DNA of 39,858 bases, taken from the IMG/VR virus record IMGVR_UViG_3300047319_001642, positions 1-39,858 of that record; one strand, 5' to 3'. The notes beneath the pieces were generated by a model. The model was not told the origin of the DNA, ran no database searches, and was given only the letters and a program-made list of their open reading frames with translations. The translations under genes and the position numbers were made by a program. Position 1 is the stretch's first letter. Each line of letters begins with the position of its first letter. This document shows, one piece after another, positions 22,414 through 29,994 of this stretch. The stretch is from a virus.

Positions 22414-22637
22414 CGATGCCTCCGGACAGCGCGCGGCATCCCGACCCGTCCCTCGTCCTTCCATTCCGAGAGCGACTGGTCGACCGCGCGCTCGTAGGCG
22501 TCCTCATCGCGTTGGAGTTCGTCGCCCTGCTGGAGGTCTTCGAGGCAGTCCTCGCAGACGGAGATCGTGCGGACCCGGTCCTTCCGCTCTGCGATGGCCG
22601 GCTTCCCGCAGTATTCGCAGACCGCGTCGGGCGTCAT
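22410..22637 (-). CDS. Small zinc-ribbon protein
   Basis: A 75-residue protein with a clear two-knuckle ribbon: VCEYCGKPAIAERKDRVRTI, then SVCEDCLEDLQQGDELQRDE. An acidic helix and a basic end (MPRAVRRHR) follow. Zinc ribbons of this type bind nucleic acid or protein. ATG 22637 overlaps the previous stop (TGATG). Function unknown. Confidence 0.6.
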   Translation of the reverse strand: MTPDAVCEYCGKPAIAERKDRVRTISVCEDCLEDLQQGDELQRDEDAYERAVDQSLSEWKDEGRVGMPRAVRRHR

Positions 22638-23041
22638 CACTCGTCGTCCTTCACGATGTCGGGGAACAGGCGGCGCGCCTCGCGATACCAGGTCGGAGCT
22701 TCGTCGAGTGGGTGCTCGTTCGCCTCGGCCCATTTGAACGCCTGCTTCAGCAGCCGAAACGCAACGTGCTCCCACGTCGTCTCCCCTGCGTTCCGCGGAT
22801 AGATCTCCAGCCGCTTCAGCTCGTTCACCCGCTCCTGGAGGCGGTCGACCTGCTCGCGCCCGCGGCGGCGGAGGTCGGCGAGCTCGACGGCCAGCGCGTC
22901 CCGCTGGTCGCGGACGGCTTCGAGCTGCTCGTCGGCGTTCCTGAGGGCGGACCTCGCGCCGAGGTCGACGTCGTGAAGGTCCTCCCCGCAGGAGGGGCAT
23001 TTGACGTAGGCGCTCTTCGGTTCGTTCGAGTCGCCGCTCAT
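22637..23041 (-). CDS. Zinc knuckle plus coiled-coil protein, unknown
   Basis: A 134-residue protein with an N-terminal KCPSCGEDLHDVD half knuckle, a coiled coil over about 33-75 (LEAVRDQRDALAVELADLRR) and a helical C-terminus (VAFRLLKQAFKWAEANEHPL). The coiled coil could allow pairing of two CxxC units across a dimer. Function unknown. Start ATG 23041 overlaps the upstream stop (ATGA). Confidence 0.6.
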   Translation of the reverse strand: MSGDSNEPKSAYVKCPSCGEDLHDVDLGARSALRNADEQLEAVRDQRDALAVELADLRRRGREQVDRLQERVNELKRLEIYPRNAGETTWEHVAFRLLKQAFKWAEANEHPLDEAPTWYREARRLFPDIVKDDE

Positions 23042-23268
23042 CGGGCGTTCCAGTTGATCACTTCTTCGGGAACGGACGGCGAGAGGACCCGCTTGACGTA
23101 CCCCTGCTGCTTGCAGGCGAAGCGCGCGAAGTCGCTCCCCACGACGAACCAGGCGTCGCCGGCCTTTCGTAGTTCGGCGCAGATTGGCGCCTGCTTCAGG
23201 GTTGCTCGGGTCGCCTCGACCGCGGAGGGATCGGTACTGTGAAGTTCCACCTCGAATGCGTTTGCCAT
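23038..23268 (-). CDS. Small alpha/beta protein, unknown
   Basis: A 76-residue protein (ANAFEVELHSTDPSAVEATR, LRKAGDAWFVVGSDFARF, KQQGYVKRVLSPSVPEEVIN) with a beta-alpha-beta look. No family is recognised. ATG 23268 has the strong TAACGT box 7 bases upstream and no Shine-Dalgarno, so it probably opens its own leaderless transcript for the genes that follow it to the left. Confidence 0.6.
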   Translation of the reverse strand: MANAFEVELHSTDPSAVEATRATLKQAPICAELRKAGDAWFVVGSDFARFACKQQGYVKRVLSPSVPEEVINWNAR

Positions 23269-23275
23269 GACCGGG

Positions 23276-23281
23276 ACGTTA
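23276..23281 (-). promoter_or_regulatory. Putative leaderless -10 box TAACGT
   Basis: CGCGTAACGT, 7 bases, then ATG 23268. The TAA is also the stop codon of the gene ending at 23279. Confidence 0.65.
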
Positions 23282-23626
23282 CGCGGCCGGTGGGCCTTTG
23301 CGGAACGATCCTGGGAACCGGGCGCGCGTATCGGGCGAGAGCGGACGAATCAGCGCGCCGCCCTGGGCGACATGCCGCGCCTCCCACACTCGGAGGTGCT
23401 GGCTCGGGCCCGGTCGATACCATTCCCAGGTCGGCTCGGGGATGTGCGCCGGTCGCTCGAACATCGGATACATCGAACTGACGGCCATCCCCTTGCAGCC
23501 GGGCGTCGCTCGGCAGTCGAGCATGAACGGTGTAACTCCGTGGTCGACGTGGATCGTATTCGTGACCCCGCCGCACACCTTGCAGGTGTAAGGGTTCTCT
23601 CGGCCAACGAGCGATTTGGTTCCCAT
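23279..23626 (-). CDS. Small zinc-binding protein, unknown
   Basis: A 115-residue protein with YTCKVCGGVTNTIHVDHGVT, then FMLDCRATPGCKG. The two Cys pairs and the intervening His fit a zinc ribbon. The C-terminal half (RPAHIPEPTWEWYRPG, LRVWEARHVAQGGALIRPLS) is Trp/Pro-rich. Its stop TAA forms part of the next gene's promoter box. A TAACGT box precedes its own ATG 23626. Function unknown. Confidence 0.6.
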   Translation of the reverse strand: MGTKSLVGRENPYTCKVCGGVTNTIHVDHGVTPFMLDCRATPGCKGMAVSSMYPMFERPAHIPEPTWEWYRPGPSQHLRVWEARHVAQGGALIRPLSPDTRARFPGSFRKGPPAA

Positions 23627-23633
23627 GCCGCGG

Positions 23634-23639
23634 ACGTTA
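23634..23639 (-). promoter_or_regulatory. Putative leaderless -10 box TAACGT
   Basis: GCGTAACGT, 7 bases (CCGCGGC), then ATG 23626. It lies 10 bases after the stop of the large terminase gene. Confidence 0.65.
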
Positions 23640-23649
23640 CGCGCGCGCC

Positions 23650-25056
23650 CTACTTACCGACAACGTCGAAGATCGAGACCGACCCGCCGTCGAGCATCAG
23701 GTCGGTGAGGGCCCAGACGAGGGCGTCCATCCGGTCGGGCGAGCGCAGGCCCGTAATCGGGTCCCACTGGACCATCTCGTCTTCGAGCTTCCCGAACGTC
23801 CCGACGTGGTGGACCTTCCCCTGCTCGTAGAGCGCGGCCACCGGCTCGGCGCGCACGACCTTCCCGCGGCTCGCGCGGACCCCGTGGTAGCTGACGTGCT
23901 TATTCCCGGAGGCGCGGAGGTTCGCCTCGACGAGGTCGCCTCCGTTGTTCACCTCCGCCACGATCCGATCCGCCTGGCGCTCGTCGTAGAGCGCGCACGC
24001 CTTCTGCGCCCAGCCCGCCGGCGTGTAGATGCTGCTCTCGTCCTCGAGGACGAACGCGTGAATCTCCCCCTGGCACGCCGGGAGGAGATGGCACGGCGCG
24101 ATCCCCGCGACGATGATACCGGTGAGGTCGCTGTCCTCGTTCGCCGTTACCGCGGGGTCGATCGCCACCGTGATTCGGCTCAGCTCGAGCGGCGCCTCGG
24201 CTACCCGCAGGGCGTCGATCACCTTCTGCTCCCACAGCGCGTTCGGGTTGTCGTCGAGGACCTCGGCGTTCATCTCCTGGCGGCCGAGGCGCGTCCCCTC
24301 GTAGGCGCGGCGGATCGCCCCGATGAACGACGAGGCGAGGTTGTCCTCGTTGTCGAACGTCGTCCCCTTCGTCACGACCACGGTCGGGTCCTTCAGCATC
24401 GCGCGGACGATCGGGATCGGGCGTGGCGTGGTCGTCACCACCGTGCGCGGCCGCTTCCCGAGGCGGAGCCCGAACTGGTACTGGTCCCACGCCGCCTGGG
24501 GGTCATCCCACGCCGCCAGCTCGTCGCACCAGCCGCCGTCGTGCTGCTTGTTTCGGAGGCGGTCCGGCTCCTCGGCCGAGTACGTCGTAGCGATCGCCCC
24601 GTTCGGCCAGGTCAGGCGCCGCTTCGACGGCTTCCAGTCGACCGGGAACCCTGCCGCCTCCGAGACCGCGATGATTCCGCTCTCGCCCTCGACCATCGCC
24701 TGGCGGATATCGTCCGAGGTCGGACCGATCAGCGCGAGCCGTCCCGCGCGCCCGGCCTTCACGTCCCCCACTTTGATCTCGGCGCCCGACCGCGACTTGC
24801 CGAACCCGCGGCCGGCAAGGATCAGCCACGAGAGCCACGCCTCTCCCGGCGGCGGGAGCTGCTCCGGGCGCCCGACCATCTCCCATGTGACGGCCGGCTC
24901 GCCGAGCTCCGGCGGCCCGAGCAGCTTCGCCCGGCGGATGAGCGCGGCCGCCCGCTTGTGCCCCATGCGCGCGAGGAACGCCTTCGCGCACTCCTCGGTG
25001 GTCGCGCCGGGACCGCCCGCGCCCTCGATCGCGAGGCGGAGGAGCGACTTCCCCAC
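23650..25056 (-). CDS. terL: Terminase large subunit
   Basis: A 468-residue packaging motor. The N-terminal ATPase has Walker A ILAGRGFGKSRSG (about 79-91), the RLRNKQHDGGWCDELAAW segment with Walker B acidic pair DE (178-179), and a VVTTTPRP coupling motif (206-213). The C-terminal nuclease of RNase H fold shows ITVAIDPAV (Asp300), AEVNNGG (about 367-373) and SPDRMDALVWALTDLM (Asp441/Asp444). It pumps DNA through the portal and cuts concatemers. It starts at GTG 25056, four bases after the small subunit. All key residues are present, so it looks intact. Confidence 0.95.
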   Translation of the reverse strand: MGKSLLRLAIEGAGGPGATTEECAKAFLARMGHKRAAALIRRAKLLGPPELGEPAVTWEMVGRPEQLPPPGEAWLSWLILAGRGFGKSRSGAEIKVGDVKAGRAGRLALIGPTSDDIRQAMVEGESGIIAVSEAAGFPVDWKPSKRRLTWPNGAIATTYSAEEPDRLRNKQHDGGWCDELAAWDDPQAAWDQYQFGLRLGKRPRTVVTTTPRPIPIVRAMLKDPTVVVTKGTTFDNEDNLASSFIGAIRRAYEGTRLGRQEMNAEVLDDNPNALWEQKVIDALRVAEAPLELSRITVAIDPAVTANEDSDLTGIIVAGIAPCHLLPACQGEIHAFVLEDESSIYTPAGWAQKACALYDERQADRIVAEVNNGGDLVEANLRASGNKHVSYHGVRASRGKVVRAEPVAALYEQGKVHHVGTFGKLEDEMVQWDPITGLRSPDRMDALVWALTDLMLDGGSVSIFDVVGK

Positions 25057-25060
25057 CGGG

Positions 25061-25612
25061 TCAGTCCTTCTTGCCGGCGAGCTTCTCGAGCATCGGGAGG
25101 ATTTCGTCGGCGCCGCGGAACGCCACCGGCGCCCCGCCCGGCCCGCTGATCTCCAGCGTCTTCGGGACCTCCGTCCCCTCGATCTTCACGAGGATGCTCT
25201 CCCGCTTCGCCACGCCGTCGTGGTCATCCTTTGAGGCGCGGTCGAGGATCTGGCCGAGGATGCGCCGGCGCGCACGGTCGCGGCTCTGGAGGCGGTCCGG
25301 GAGCGGGTTCGCCTCCCAGCGGTCCTTCACGCGGCGGATGTAGTCGTCGGTCGTCCCCAGCGGGAGCGGCTCGGGCGGGACCTCGATGGCGCGGCCCTCG
25401 GCGCGCGCGGCGTCCATCTGCCGCTTCGTCCACACCTTCCCGAGCTGGCGGGACATGGCCTCGCGGCCCATCGCGTGGAGGAGCATGAACTCGGCGGCGT
25501 CGGTCAGGGCGTCGACGTCGGCCGGCGCCCGTGGCGTGCGGTCCGGCTGGGCGCCTCCTGTTTTTGTGGGAGGTTGTGGACGAGCGCGGCGGCGGCGACG
25601 CGTGGCGGGCAT
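25061..25612 (-). CDS. terS: Terminase small subunit (putative)
   Basis: A 183-residue protein directly upstream of the large terminase. A basic, disordered N-terminus (PATRRRRRARPQPPTK) leads to a helical domain with AEFMLLHAMGREAMSRQLGK and VWTKRQMDAARAEGRA, consistent with an HTH, then RVKDRWEANPLPDRLQSRDR and a C-terminal beta segment (ILVKIEGTEVPKTLEISGPG). Small subunits recognise packaging sites and load the motor. The identification rests on location, size and HTH-like region. ATG 25612 has a TAACCT box 7 bases upstream. Confidence 0.75.
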   Translation of the reverse strand: MPATRRRRRARPQPPTKTGGAQPDRTPRAPADVDALTDAAEFMLLHAMGREAMSRQLGKVWTKRQMDAARAEGRAIEVPPEPLPLGTTDDYIRRVKDRWEANPLPDRLQSRDRARRRILGQILDRASKDDHDGVAKRESILVKIEGTEVPKTLEISGPGGAPVAFRGADEILPMLEKLAGKKD

Positions 25613-25619
25613 CCCGCAG

Positions 25620-25625
25620 AGGTTA
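25620..25625 (-). promoter_or_regulatory. Putative leaderless -10 box TAACCT
   Basis: CGCGTAACCT, 7 bases (CTGCGGG), then ATG 25612 of the small terminase gene. The TAA is also the stop of the gene ending at 25623. Confidence 0.6.
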
Positions 25626-25982
25626 CGCGCGGGCGGTCCGTTTGCGCAACTGCGGCAATTCTTCCTCTACGTCATCTGGTTCTGGCGGCAAGGCCGGATG
25701 CTGCGAGGTAAGCCGTGCGCGCCAGCAATATGCATCTCCTAAATCTTCCTCGCGTGTAGCCGGCCGGCGGCGCTTTCTCGGCAGAATACGAGGCCGTTCC
25801 AGGGATAGGAGTGGCGGAGGTTGTAATACCGGAGGAGGCGGCGGCTCGGCGGGGACCGACAGAACCGGTTGACCAGGCCTGCGTAGCTTCCCCTTTATGC
25901 CTCGGCTCCTGAGTCCAGCCCTGTACTCCTCTTCCGTACTGACGACGTCCCATTCCTCCCAGTCGATAACGTCAGACTTCAT
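25623..25982 (-). CDS. Unknown Pro/Arg-rich protein
   Basis: A 119-residue protein starting KSDVIDWEEWDVVSTEEEYR, followed by RAGLRSRGIKGKLRRP and a Pro-rich, Arg-rich remainder (SVPAEPPPPPVLQPPPLLSL). It is probably largely disordered. ATG 25982 overlaps the preceding stop (ATGA). Its location just upstream of the small terminase may point to a packaging accessory, but no family is recognised. Confidence 0.5.
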   Translation of the reverse strand: MKSDVIDWEEWDVVSTEEEYRAGLRSRGIKGKLRRPGQPVLSVPAEPPPPPVLQPPPLLSLERPRILPRKRRRPATREEDLGDAYCWRARLTSQHPALPPEPDDVEEELPQLRKRTARA

Positions 25983-26125
25983 TCGTCCTCGGGCGCCGGG
26001 ATGCCGTACTGCCGCAGGAGGACGTTTATCTCGCGGGGTGACAGGGCTGCGACGGCCTTCCGAGCGCGGGAGAGCGCGTCTGGGCGTGGCCGGGGCGGCA
26101 CAGCGGGTCCAGGAGTATCAGCCAT
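25979..26125 (-). CDS. 48-residue protein, unknown
   Basis: A short gene read directly from the sequence: MADTPGPAVPPRPRPDALSR, then a helix with KAVAALSPREINVLLRQYGI and an acidic end PAPEDE. It starts at ATG 26125, two bases after the upstream stop, and its TGA overlaps the next ATG (ATGA). The C-terminal part could be a small HTH-like or protein-binding helix pair. No family is recognised. Confidence 0.55.
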   Translation of the reverse strand: MADTPGPAVPPRPRPDALSRARKAVAALSPREINVLLRQYGIPAPEDE

Positions 26126-26127
26126 GG

Positions 26128-26256
26128 TCAGCGCAGGGTCTCGGGCGTGGACGGGCCGCCGATTACGACGCTGGGCGGTCCCGGGTCGTAGCGCGGCGAC
26201 GGCGCGCGGCGGAAGAACGAGGCGATCCTGCGGGCGATCTTGGCGATGGTCCTCAT
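26128..26256 (-). CDS. 42-residue basic protein, unknown
   Basis: A very small gene read directly from the sequence: MRTIAKIARRIASFFRRAPS, an amphipathic basic helix, followed by a Pro/Gly-rich end (PRYDPGPPSVVIGGPSTPET). ATG 26256 has the TAACAT box 7 bases upstream, and the next gene begins two bases after its stop, which supports it as real. The helix could bind membrane or nucleic acid. Function unknown. Confidence 0.5.
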   Translation of the reverse strand: MRTIAKIARRIASFFRRAPSPRYDPGPPSVVIGGPSTPETLR

Positions 26257-26263
26257 AACCCCG

Positions 26264-26269
26264 ATGTTA
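26264..26269 (-). promoter_or_regulatory. Putative leaderless -10 box TAACAT
   Basis: GCGTAACAT, 7 bases (CGGGGTT), then ATG 26256. The TAA also closes the open frame ending at 26267. Confidence 0.6.
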
Positions 26270-26404
26270 CGCGCCCGGTTGTCCTTCCGGCCGGTAGTGC
26301 CCATACTGCCGGGGTGTGCACACGACCAGCCAGATCCCTCCGGCGGGCGCGCTGACCGACTCGAAAAGGACGGCGCGCCCGCTCGGAGGAGGAGGCGCTC
26401 TCAG
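26267..26404 (-). CDS. Possible 45-residue protein, unusual start codon
   Basis: After the stop of the Ig-like gene, a protein-like frame runs to the TAA at 26267 with RAVLFESVSAPAGGIW and TPRQYGHYRPEGQPGA. No ATG, GTG or TTG is available near its beginning except an internal GTG. A CTG at 26404 overlaps the upstream TGA in the same way as the ATGA and GTGA junctions elsewhere. If real it starts at CTG through coupled translation. No family is recognised. Confidence 0.4.
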   Translation of the reverse strand: MRAPPPPSGRAVLFESVSAPAGGIWLVVCTPRQYGHYRPEGQPGA

Positions 26405-26745
26405 CCCGGGTCGGCGGTGACGGCCAGCGAATACCAGCCGGCGTTCGGGACGCTGAACCGGTCGCCGGCGCCCGTGACGCCCTTGAAGCGGAAGTCGTAG
26501 TCCTTGGCCGTCGCCGTGTCGAACCCGGTCCAGTCGAACTCGACTACCCCGGCGTTGTCGGTCCCGTCGTCGACGATGCTGCAGGTTCCGACGAACGCCG
26601 ACGCCGATCGGTCCTTCGGGGCGATGATGACGGTGCACGATCCCCCGAACATCGGCCAGGGGTCTCCCCGGGTCCCATCCGGCTTGTTCGGCTGGTAGAG
26701 CGTCGCACGCAGGCGGGGAGCGTTGTCGGTCACGCCCAGGGCCAC
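26401..26745 (-). CDS. Ig-like / BppU-N-like virion protein
   Basis: A 114-residue beta protein starting at GTG 26745. The order PRLRATLYQPNKPDG, SCTVIIAPKDRSASAFVGTC, GVVEFDWTGFDTATAKDYDF and GWYSLAVTADPG matches the N-terminal Ig-like domain of baseplate upper proteins, which has the 'G.v.Y.wt..DT...G.Y...F' pattern. It is probably an accessory virion domain. The frame opens 12 bases earlier with a TTG, but that start would lie within the previous gene. Confidence 0.55.
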   Translation of the reverse strand: MALGVTDNAPRLRATLYQPNKPDGTRGDPWPMFGGSCTVIIAPKDRSASAFVGTCSIVDDGTDNAGVVEFDWTGFDTATAKDYDFRFKGVTGAGDRFSVPNAGWYSLAVTADPG

Positions 26746-26746
26746 G

Positions 26747-28498
26747 TCAGCTTCCAAGGGTCATCCTAGCGCTCGTCGCCGATGGTGCCACGGCAGACGC
26801 CGTTCCGGAAGCCTCCATCTGGGCGCGCGAGGTAGTCGGGCGTTGCCCGAGCATGACGTAGGGCCCGGGGCCGCGGTGGGGCAAGTGCACGTCGCCGGCC
26901 AGGCCGATCGCCTGGACGCCCGATAGTTGGACGGCGACGGCGGCTGCGGCGTCGCCGACGGCGCCGACGGCGGAGACGCCGCCGATCTGCGTCGAACTCG
27001 TCGCGACCAGGGAGCCCGCGATGCCGGCGCCTTCGTTTCCAGAGATCGCCACCGACGCGGCAGCGGCGACCGCGCCGGCCTGGCCTTGGGCGCCGACGCC
27101 CGTGATCGCGACAGTGACGTCGACGCCGACCGACCCGGCCTGCCCGGTGCCGGAGACGCCCGAGATGCTCGAGGATCCCGGCGTCTGCGCCGAGACGTTG
27201 CCGACCTGGCCCTGGGCCTGGACGCCCGTCAGCGCCACCGTCACCGTCGGGACCGGGGTGCCGACGGAGCCGGCGGCCGCCACGCCGGTCAGCGCGGCGT
27301 TCGAGGCCGGCGAGACGCTGCCCGCCGCGCCGGCGGCAGCGTTGCCCGTCAGGCCGATGGTCGGCGTCGCGACCACGCTGCCGACGGCGCCGGTGCCGGC
27401 GACGCCGCTGACGCCTAGGTCGACATTCGAGACCGGCGTGCCCGCGGCGCCGACGGCCTGGACGCCCGTCAGGGGCGCGTCCGAGCTCGGCGCGACGCTC
27501 CCGGCAGATCCGGACGCGGCGTTGCCCGTCAAGCCCAGCGTCGGCGTCGCAACGACGGTGCCGGCGGCGCCTGTGCCCTGTACGCCGGCCAGCGCCTTGT
27601 CCGCGCTCGGCGCCACGCTGCCGGCCGCCCCGGTCGCGGCGTTGCCGGTGAGCCCGATCGTCGGGGTGGCGACGACCGTCCCGACTGCGCCCGTGGCCTG
27701 GTTGCCGGTCAGCGCCGTGTCGACATTCGGGGTCGCGGTCCCCGCCTGCCCCGTCGCCTCTACGCCGGTCGCCGCCACGGTGACGTCACCCGACTGGACC
27801 GGAGAGACGGTGCCGCGCGGGCGCATGAGCACGGGCAGCGAGAACCGCCCGGGGCCGGTCAGCATGAAGTTTGGTAGGGGCCGGTCCTGCGCGATCCCGC
27901 TCGGCATGATCCCGAGCAGCGTCGCGGTCCACCCGAACGACCCGGCCCAGGTCCCGAGCGTGAACCCGGCCGCCTGGAGGCCGTATCCGACGCCGGTCAG
28001 GTCGTCGAGGAAGATGTCGCTGTCGTAGTTCAGGTCCGCGGCGTAGCCGCTCGGGCCGCTGCTGCGCGCGCCGCCGCCGTGGGTCAGCGCGACGATCGCC
28101 CCGCCCGACGGGGTCAGCAGGAAGACGCCGTTGGCGACCGAGACGGTCGTGCTGTTGCCGGTGGACGTCGACCAGACCGGCGCGACGTTGCCGGCGGCGC
28201 CCGACCAGGCCGTGACGTCGACATCGGCGAAGGTGCTACTGTTGCTGGTCGTCGTGTAGGTCGCGGGCTCGATGTTGGTCGCGGTCTTCCAGAAGATCAC
28301 CTGCCGCCAGTCGTTCGCCCCGCTCGGCGTGTCCGACAGGAGCTTGAACCCGGTCGGCGGCGTGATGACCGCGGCCAGGGTGCCCGTCCCCAGCCGCAGG
28401 ATCAGCATGTCGCCCTGGGCGGTGCCCGCGGGCTTGGTGACCCCGAACGACGTCCCCGAGCCAGAGGTGGTGTTAGAGCTGCGGAAGGCGACGGCCAT
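26747..28498 (-). CDS. Repeat-containing virion protein, 15 x 20 residues
   Basis: A 583-residue protein. Residues 1-235 form a beta-rich domain (AVAFRSSNTTSGSGTSFGVT, then GFKLLSDTPSGANDWRQVIF, SSTFADVDVTAWSGAAGNVA), like carbohydrate-binding or head-fibre domains. Residues about 237-540 are fifteen tandem repeats of about 20 residues of the form 'LTGVQATGAVGTVVATPTIG' with conserved Gly, Ala and Thr spaced every few residues. This is likely a repetitive beta solenoid or fibre shaft. The last 45 residues are Ser/Ala-rich. A GGGGAGG site precedes ATG 28498. It may be a tail or head fibre; function is inferred. Confidence 0.65.
   Translation of the reverse strand: MAVAFRSSNTTSGSGTSFGVTKPAGTAQGDMLILRLGTGTLAAVITPPTGFKLLSDTPSGANDWRQVIFWKTATNIEPATYTTTSNSSTFADVDVTAWSGAAGNVAPVWSTSTGNSTTVSVANGVFLLTPSGGAIVALTHGGGARSSGPSGYAADLNYDSDIFLDDLTGVGYGLQAAGFTLGTWAGSFGWTATLLGIMPSGIAQDRPLPNFMLTGPGRFSLPVLMRPRGTVSPVQSGDVTVAATGVEATGQAGTATPNVDTALTGNQATGAVGTVVATPTIGLTGNAATGAAGSVAPSADKALAGVQGTGAAGTVVATPTLGLTGNAASGSAGSVAPSSDAPLTGVQAVGAAGTPVSNVDLGVSGVAGTGAVGSVVATPTIGLTGNAAAGAAGSVSPASNAALTGVAAAGSVGTPVPTVTVALTGVQAQGQVGNVSAQTPGSSSISGVSGTGQAGSVGVDVTVAITGVGAQGQAGAVAAAASVAISGNEGAGIAGSLVATSSTQIGGVSAVGAVGDAAAAVAVQLSGVQAIGLAGDVHLPHRGPGPYVMLGQRPTTSRAQMEASGTASAVAPSATSARMTLGS
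26881..27788 (-). repeat. Tandem 60-bp coding repeats, about 15 copies
   Basis: The protein repeat is encoded by tandem units of about 60 bases, GC-rich and partly diverged at the DNA level. Copies alternate between two kinds of ending (VVAT then SVAP), so the older unit may have been a 40-residue doublet. Bounds are approximate. Confidence 0.75.
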
Positions 28499-28511
28499 CG
28501 CCGCGCCTCCC

Positions 28512-29045
28512 CTACTGCCCGGTGCGCAGCTTGAACTGGTGGCAGGTCAGGAGGTTGGACGCGCTCGACCCCGAGAAGGTCAAGAACATGTCGACCACCT
28601 GCGAGGCCGTCGAGTCGAAGCCGGTGCCGACCGCCGGCGCCGACGCCGGGATGCTGGTCGGGGTGGTTGTCAGCGCCGCGCTGGCGATGAGCGCAGAGTG
28701 CATCAGGTTCGCCGACGTACTCCCGCCGACCGCGCGCACCGTCAACTCCCACCAGAGCTGCCAGGTGATGTTCGTCTGCGAGGACGCGAGCGCTATTGCC
28801 TGCGAGGTCGCGACGATCACGCTGCCGAAGCGGATGTCGAAGGTGATGTTCCCTTGTGAGCTCGAGGCCGTCGACACGCGGCCCGCGGCGTAGACCTGGA
28901 GAGTCTGCCCGGGGTACTGGAGCTGCTGCGGCGTCAGGGTGTACTTCGACTGGCCGGCGAGGATCGACTGGGGCGTCGTGTTGGTGAGCCCGGCTCCCCC
29001 GTCCGTCTGGGACGCGATGAGCTCTTGCATCCAGCTTTGAAGCAT
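28512..29045 (-). CDS. Small virion-type protein, unknown
   Basis: A 177-residue Ser/Thr-rich beta protein: LQSWMQELIASQTDGGAGLT, ILAGQSKYTLTPQQLQYPGQ, then TFDIRFGSVIVATSQAIALA and SQVVDMFLTFSGSSASNLLT. It looks like a capsid-surface or tail-surface beta sandwich of the kind that phages encode near the terminase. No family is named. It has only a 10-base gap from the upstream gene, and a GGAGG sequence precedes its ATG. Confidence 0.55.
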   Translation of the reverse strand: MLQSWMQELIASQTDGGAGLTNTTPQSILAGQSKYTLTPQQLQYPGQTLQVYAAGRVSTASSSQGNITFDIRFGSVIVATSQAIALASSQTNITWQLWWELTVRAVGGSTSANLMHSALIASAALTTTPTSIPASAPAVGTGFDSTASQVVDMFLTFSGSSASNLLTCHQFKLRTGQ

Positions 29046-29055
29046 CGACGACCTC

Positions 29056-29508
29056 CTAGGCGATCCGGATCAGCGCGTTGGACGAGTCGTTCGTCGGCAT
29101 CGTCAGCGTGAAGTTCGCCGCCGTGACCGACTGCGAGCCGAACGTGTGGACGCTGACCGCCTTGTTAGACTGCGTGCTGTTGTAGATCAGCACTGCGTCG
29201 AAGGTCGCGATCGTGACCGCGGTGTAGACCAGCGATCCGGAGAGCGTCGTGAACGCCGTGGTGCTGGTGCTGGACGGAGCCGCCCAGCTCGGCGCCGTGA
29301 TGCCGCCCGCGGAGTAGCCGGTGCCGCTGACCTCATTGGTGGAGCTGTATGCGGTGGTGGCGGCGCCCAGCGACCCGGAGGTCGTGAAGAGCGCGGCCTT
29401 GAACGTGTCCGCTCCGGTCCCGGCGCGGACCACGCTGGTGCCGAGCGCGTGTATGCCGTTGAGCAACTCGACCTTGAAGCTGGTACACATCGCCTGGGAG
29501 TTGGCCAC
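29056..29508 (-). CDS. Small virion-type protein, unknown
   Basis: A 150-residue Thr/Ala/Ser-rich protein: CTSFKVELLNGIHALGTS, then DTFKAALFTTSGSLGAATTA, NEVSGTGYSAGGITAPSWAA and ATFDAVLIYNSTQSNKAVSV. It looks like a beta sandwich and recurs in many phage genomes as a hypothetical structural protein. Start GTG 29508 is set by a perfect AGGAGG seven bases upstream that overlaps the stop of the previous gene; the longer frame is a shadow. Confidence 0.6.
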   Translation of the reverse strand: MANSQAMCTSFKVELLNGIHALGTSVVRAGTGADTFKAALFTTSGSLGAATTAYSSTNEVSGTGYSAGGITAPSWAAPSSTSTTAFTTLSGSLVYTAVTIATFDAVLIYNSTQSNKAVSVHTFGSQSVTAANFTLTMPTNDSSNALIRIA

Positions 29509-29518
29509 GTCGATCCTC

Positions 29519-29938
29519 CTATCTGACGCTTCCGACGGCGCCGGCCGCCGCCGCGGGCGCCTTCTTGGCGCGCACGTGCGGTTCCCGGTGGACCGGCTTC
29601 TCGATGCCCGGCAGGTAGAACTCCTCCCAGGTCGTGAACTCGTTCTCGTTGTCGATCTGGCCGAACTTGTGCACCAGTTCGTCGGCGCGGCGCATGGACC
29701 GGACGCCGTCAACCTCGATGAGGATCAGTTCCTCCGGGTCGACCTTGCGGTCGAACTCGTTGACCTTCTTCCAGGTGCCGTCGCCCCAGCCGGGCCGCAG
29801 GTACTGCGCCGCCAGCGAGCCGTCATCCCTGTGGCGAAAGGTGATGACGGTGCAGAACCGGGTCTCGTCGTCGACGCGCTCCTCGGTCTTCTCGAGAAGC
29901 GCTTCGTCGACCGGGCCCCGGTTCGTCTCGACGTCCAC
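29519..29938 (-). CDS. Unknown 139-residue protein
   Basis: A charged protein: VDEALLEKTEERVDDETRFC, TVITFRHRDDGSLAAQYLRP, then a VDPEELILIEVDGVRSMRRA segment and an Ala/Lys-rich end (KKAPAAAAGAVGSVR). No family is recognised. It begins at GTG 29938, with a TACCCT box 8 bases upstream and a 56-base gap from the glycosyltransferase gene upstream. Confidence 0.5.
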   Translation of the reverse strand: MDVETNRGPVDEALLEKTEERVDDETRFCTVITFRHRDDGSLAAQYLRPGWGDGTWKKVNEFDRKVDPEELILIEVDGVRSMRRADELVHKFGQIDNENEFTTWEEFYLPGIEKPVHREPHVRAKKAPAAAAGAVGSVR

Positions 29939-29946
29939 TGCAGGGC

Positions 29947-29952
29947 AGGGTA
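29947..29952 (-). promoter_or_regulatory. Possible leaderless -10 box TACCCT
   Basis: TACCCT, 8 bases, then GTG 29938. The spacing is one base longer than at the better examples. Confidence 0.35.
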
Positions 29953-29994
29953 CTACGGCCCGCCGTGCATGTCACGTCAGCCGGGCGCATCGCC

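Noticed and set aside
23806-25149. 447-codon plus-strand frame opposite the large terminase
   Set aside because: The minus-strand frame has complete terminase motifs; the antisense product is low-complexity Arg/Val/Leu-rich.
26881-27788. Regular 60-bp repeats that could suggest a CRISPR array or satellite
   Set aside because: The units are contiguous, have no spacers and keep one open reading frame with conserved residues, so they are coding repeats.
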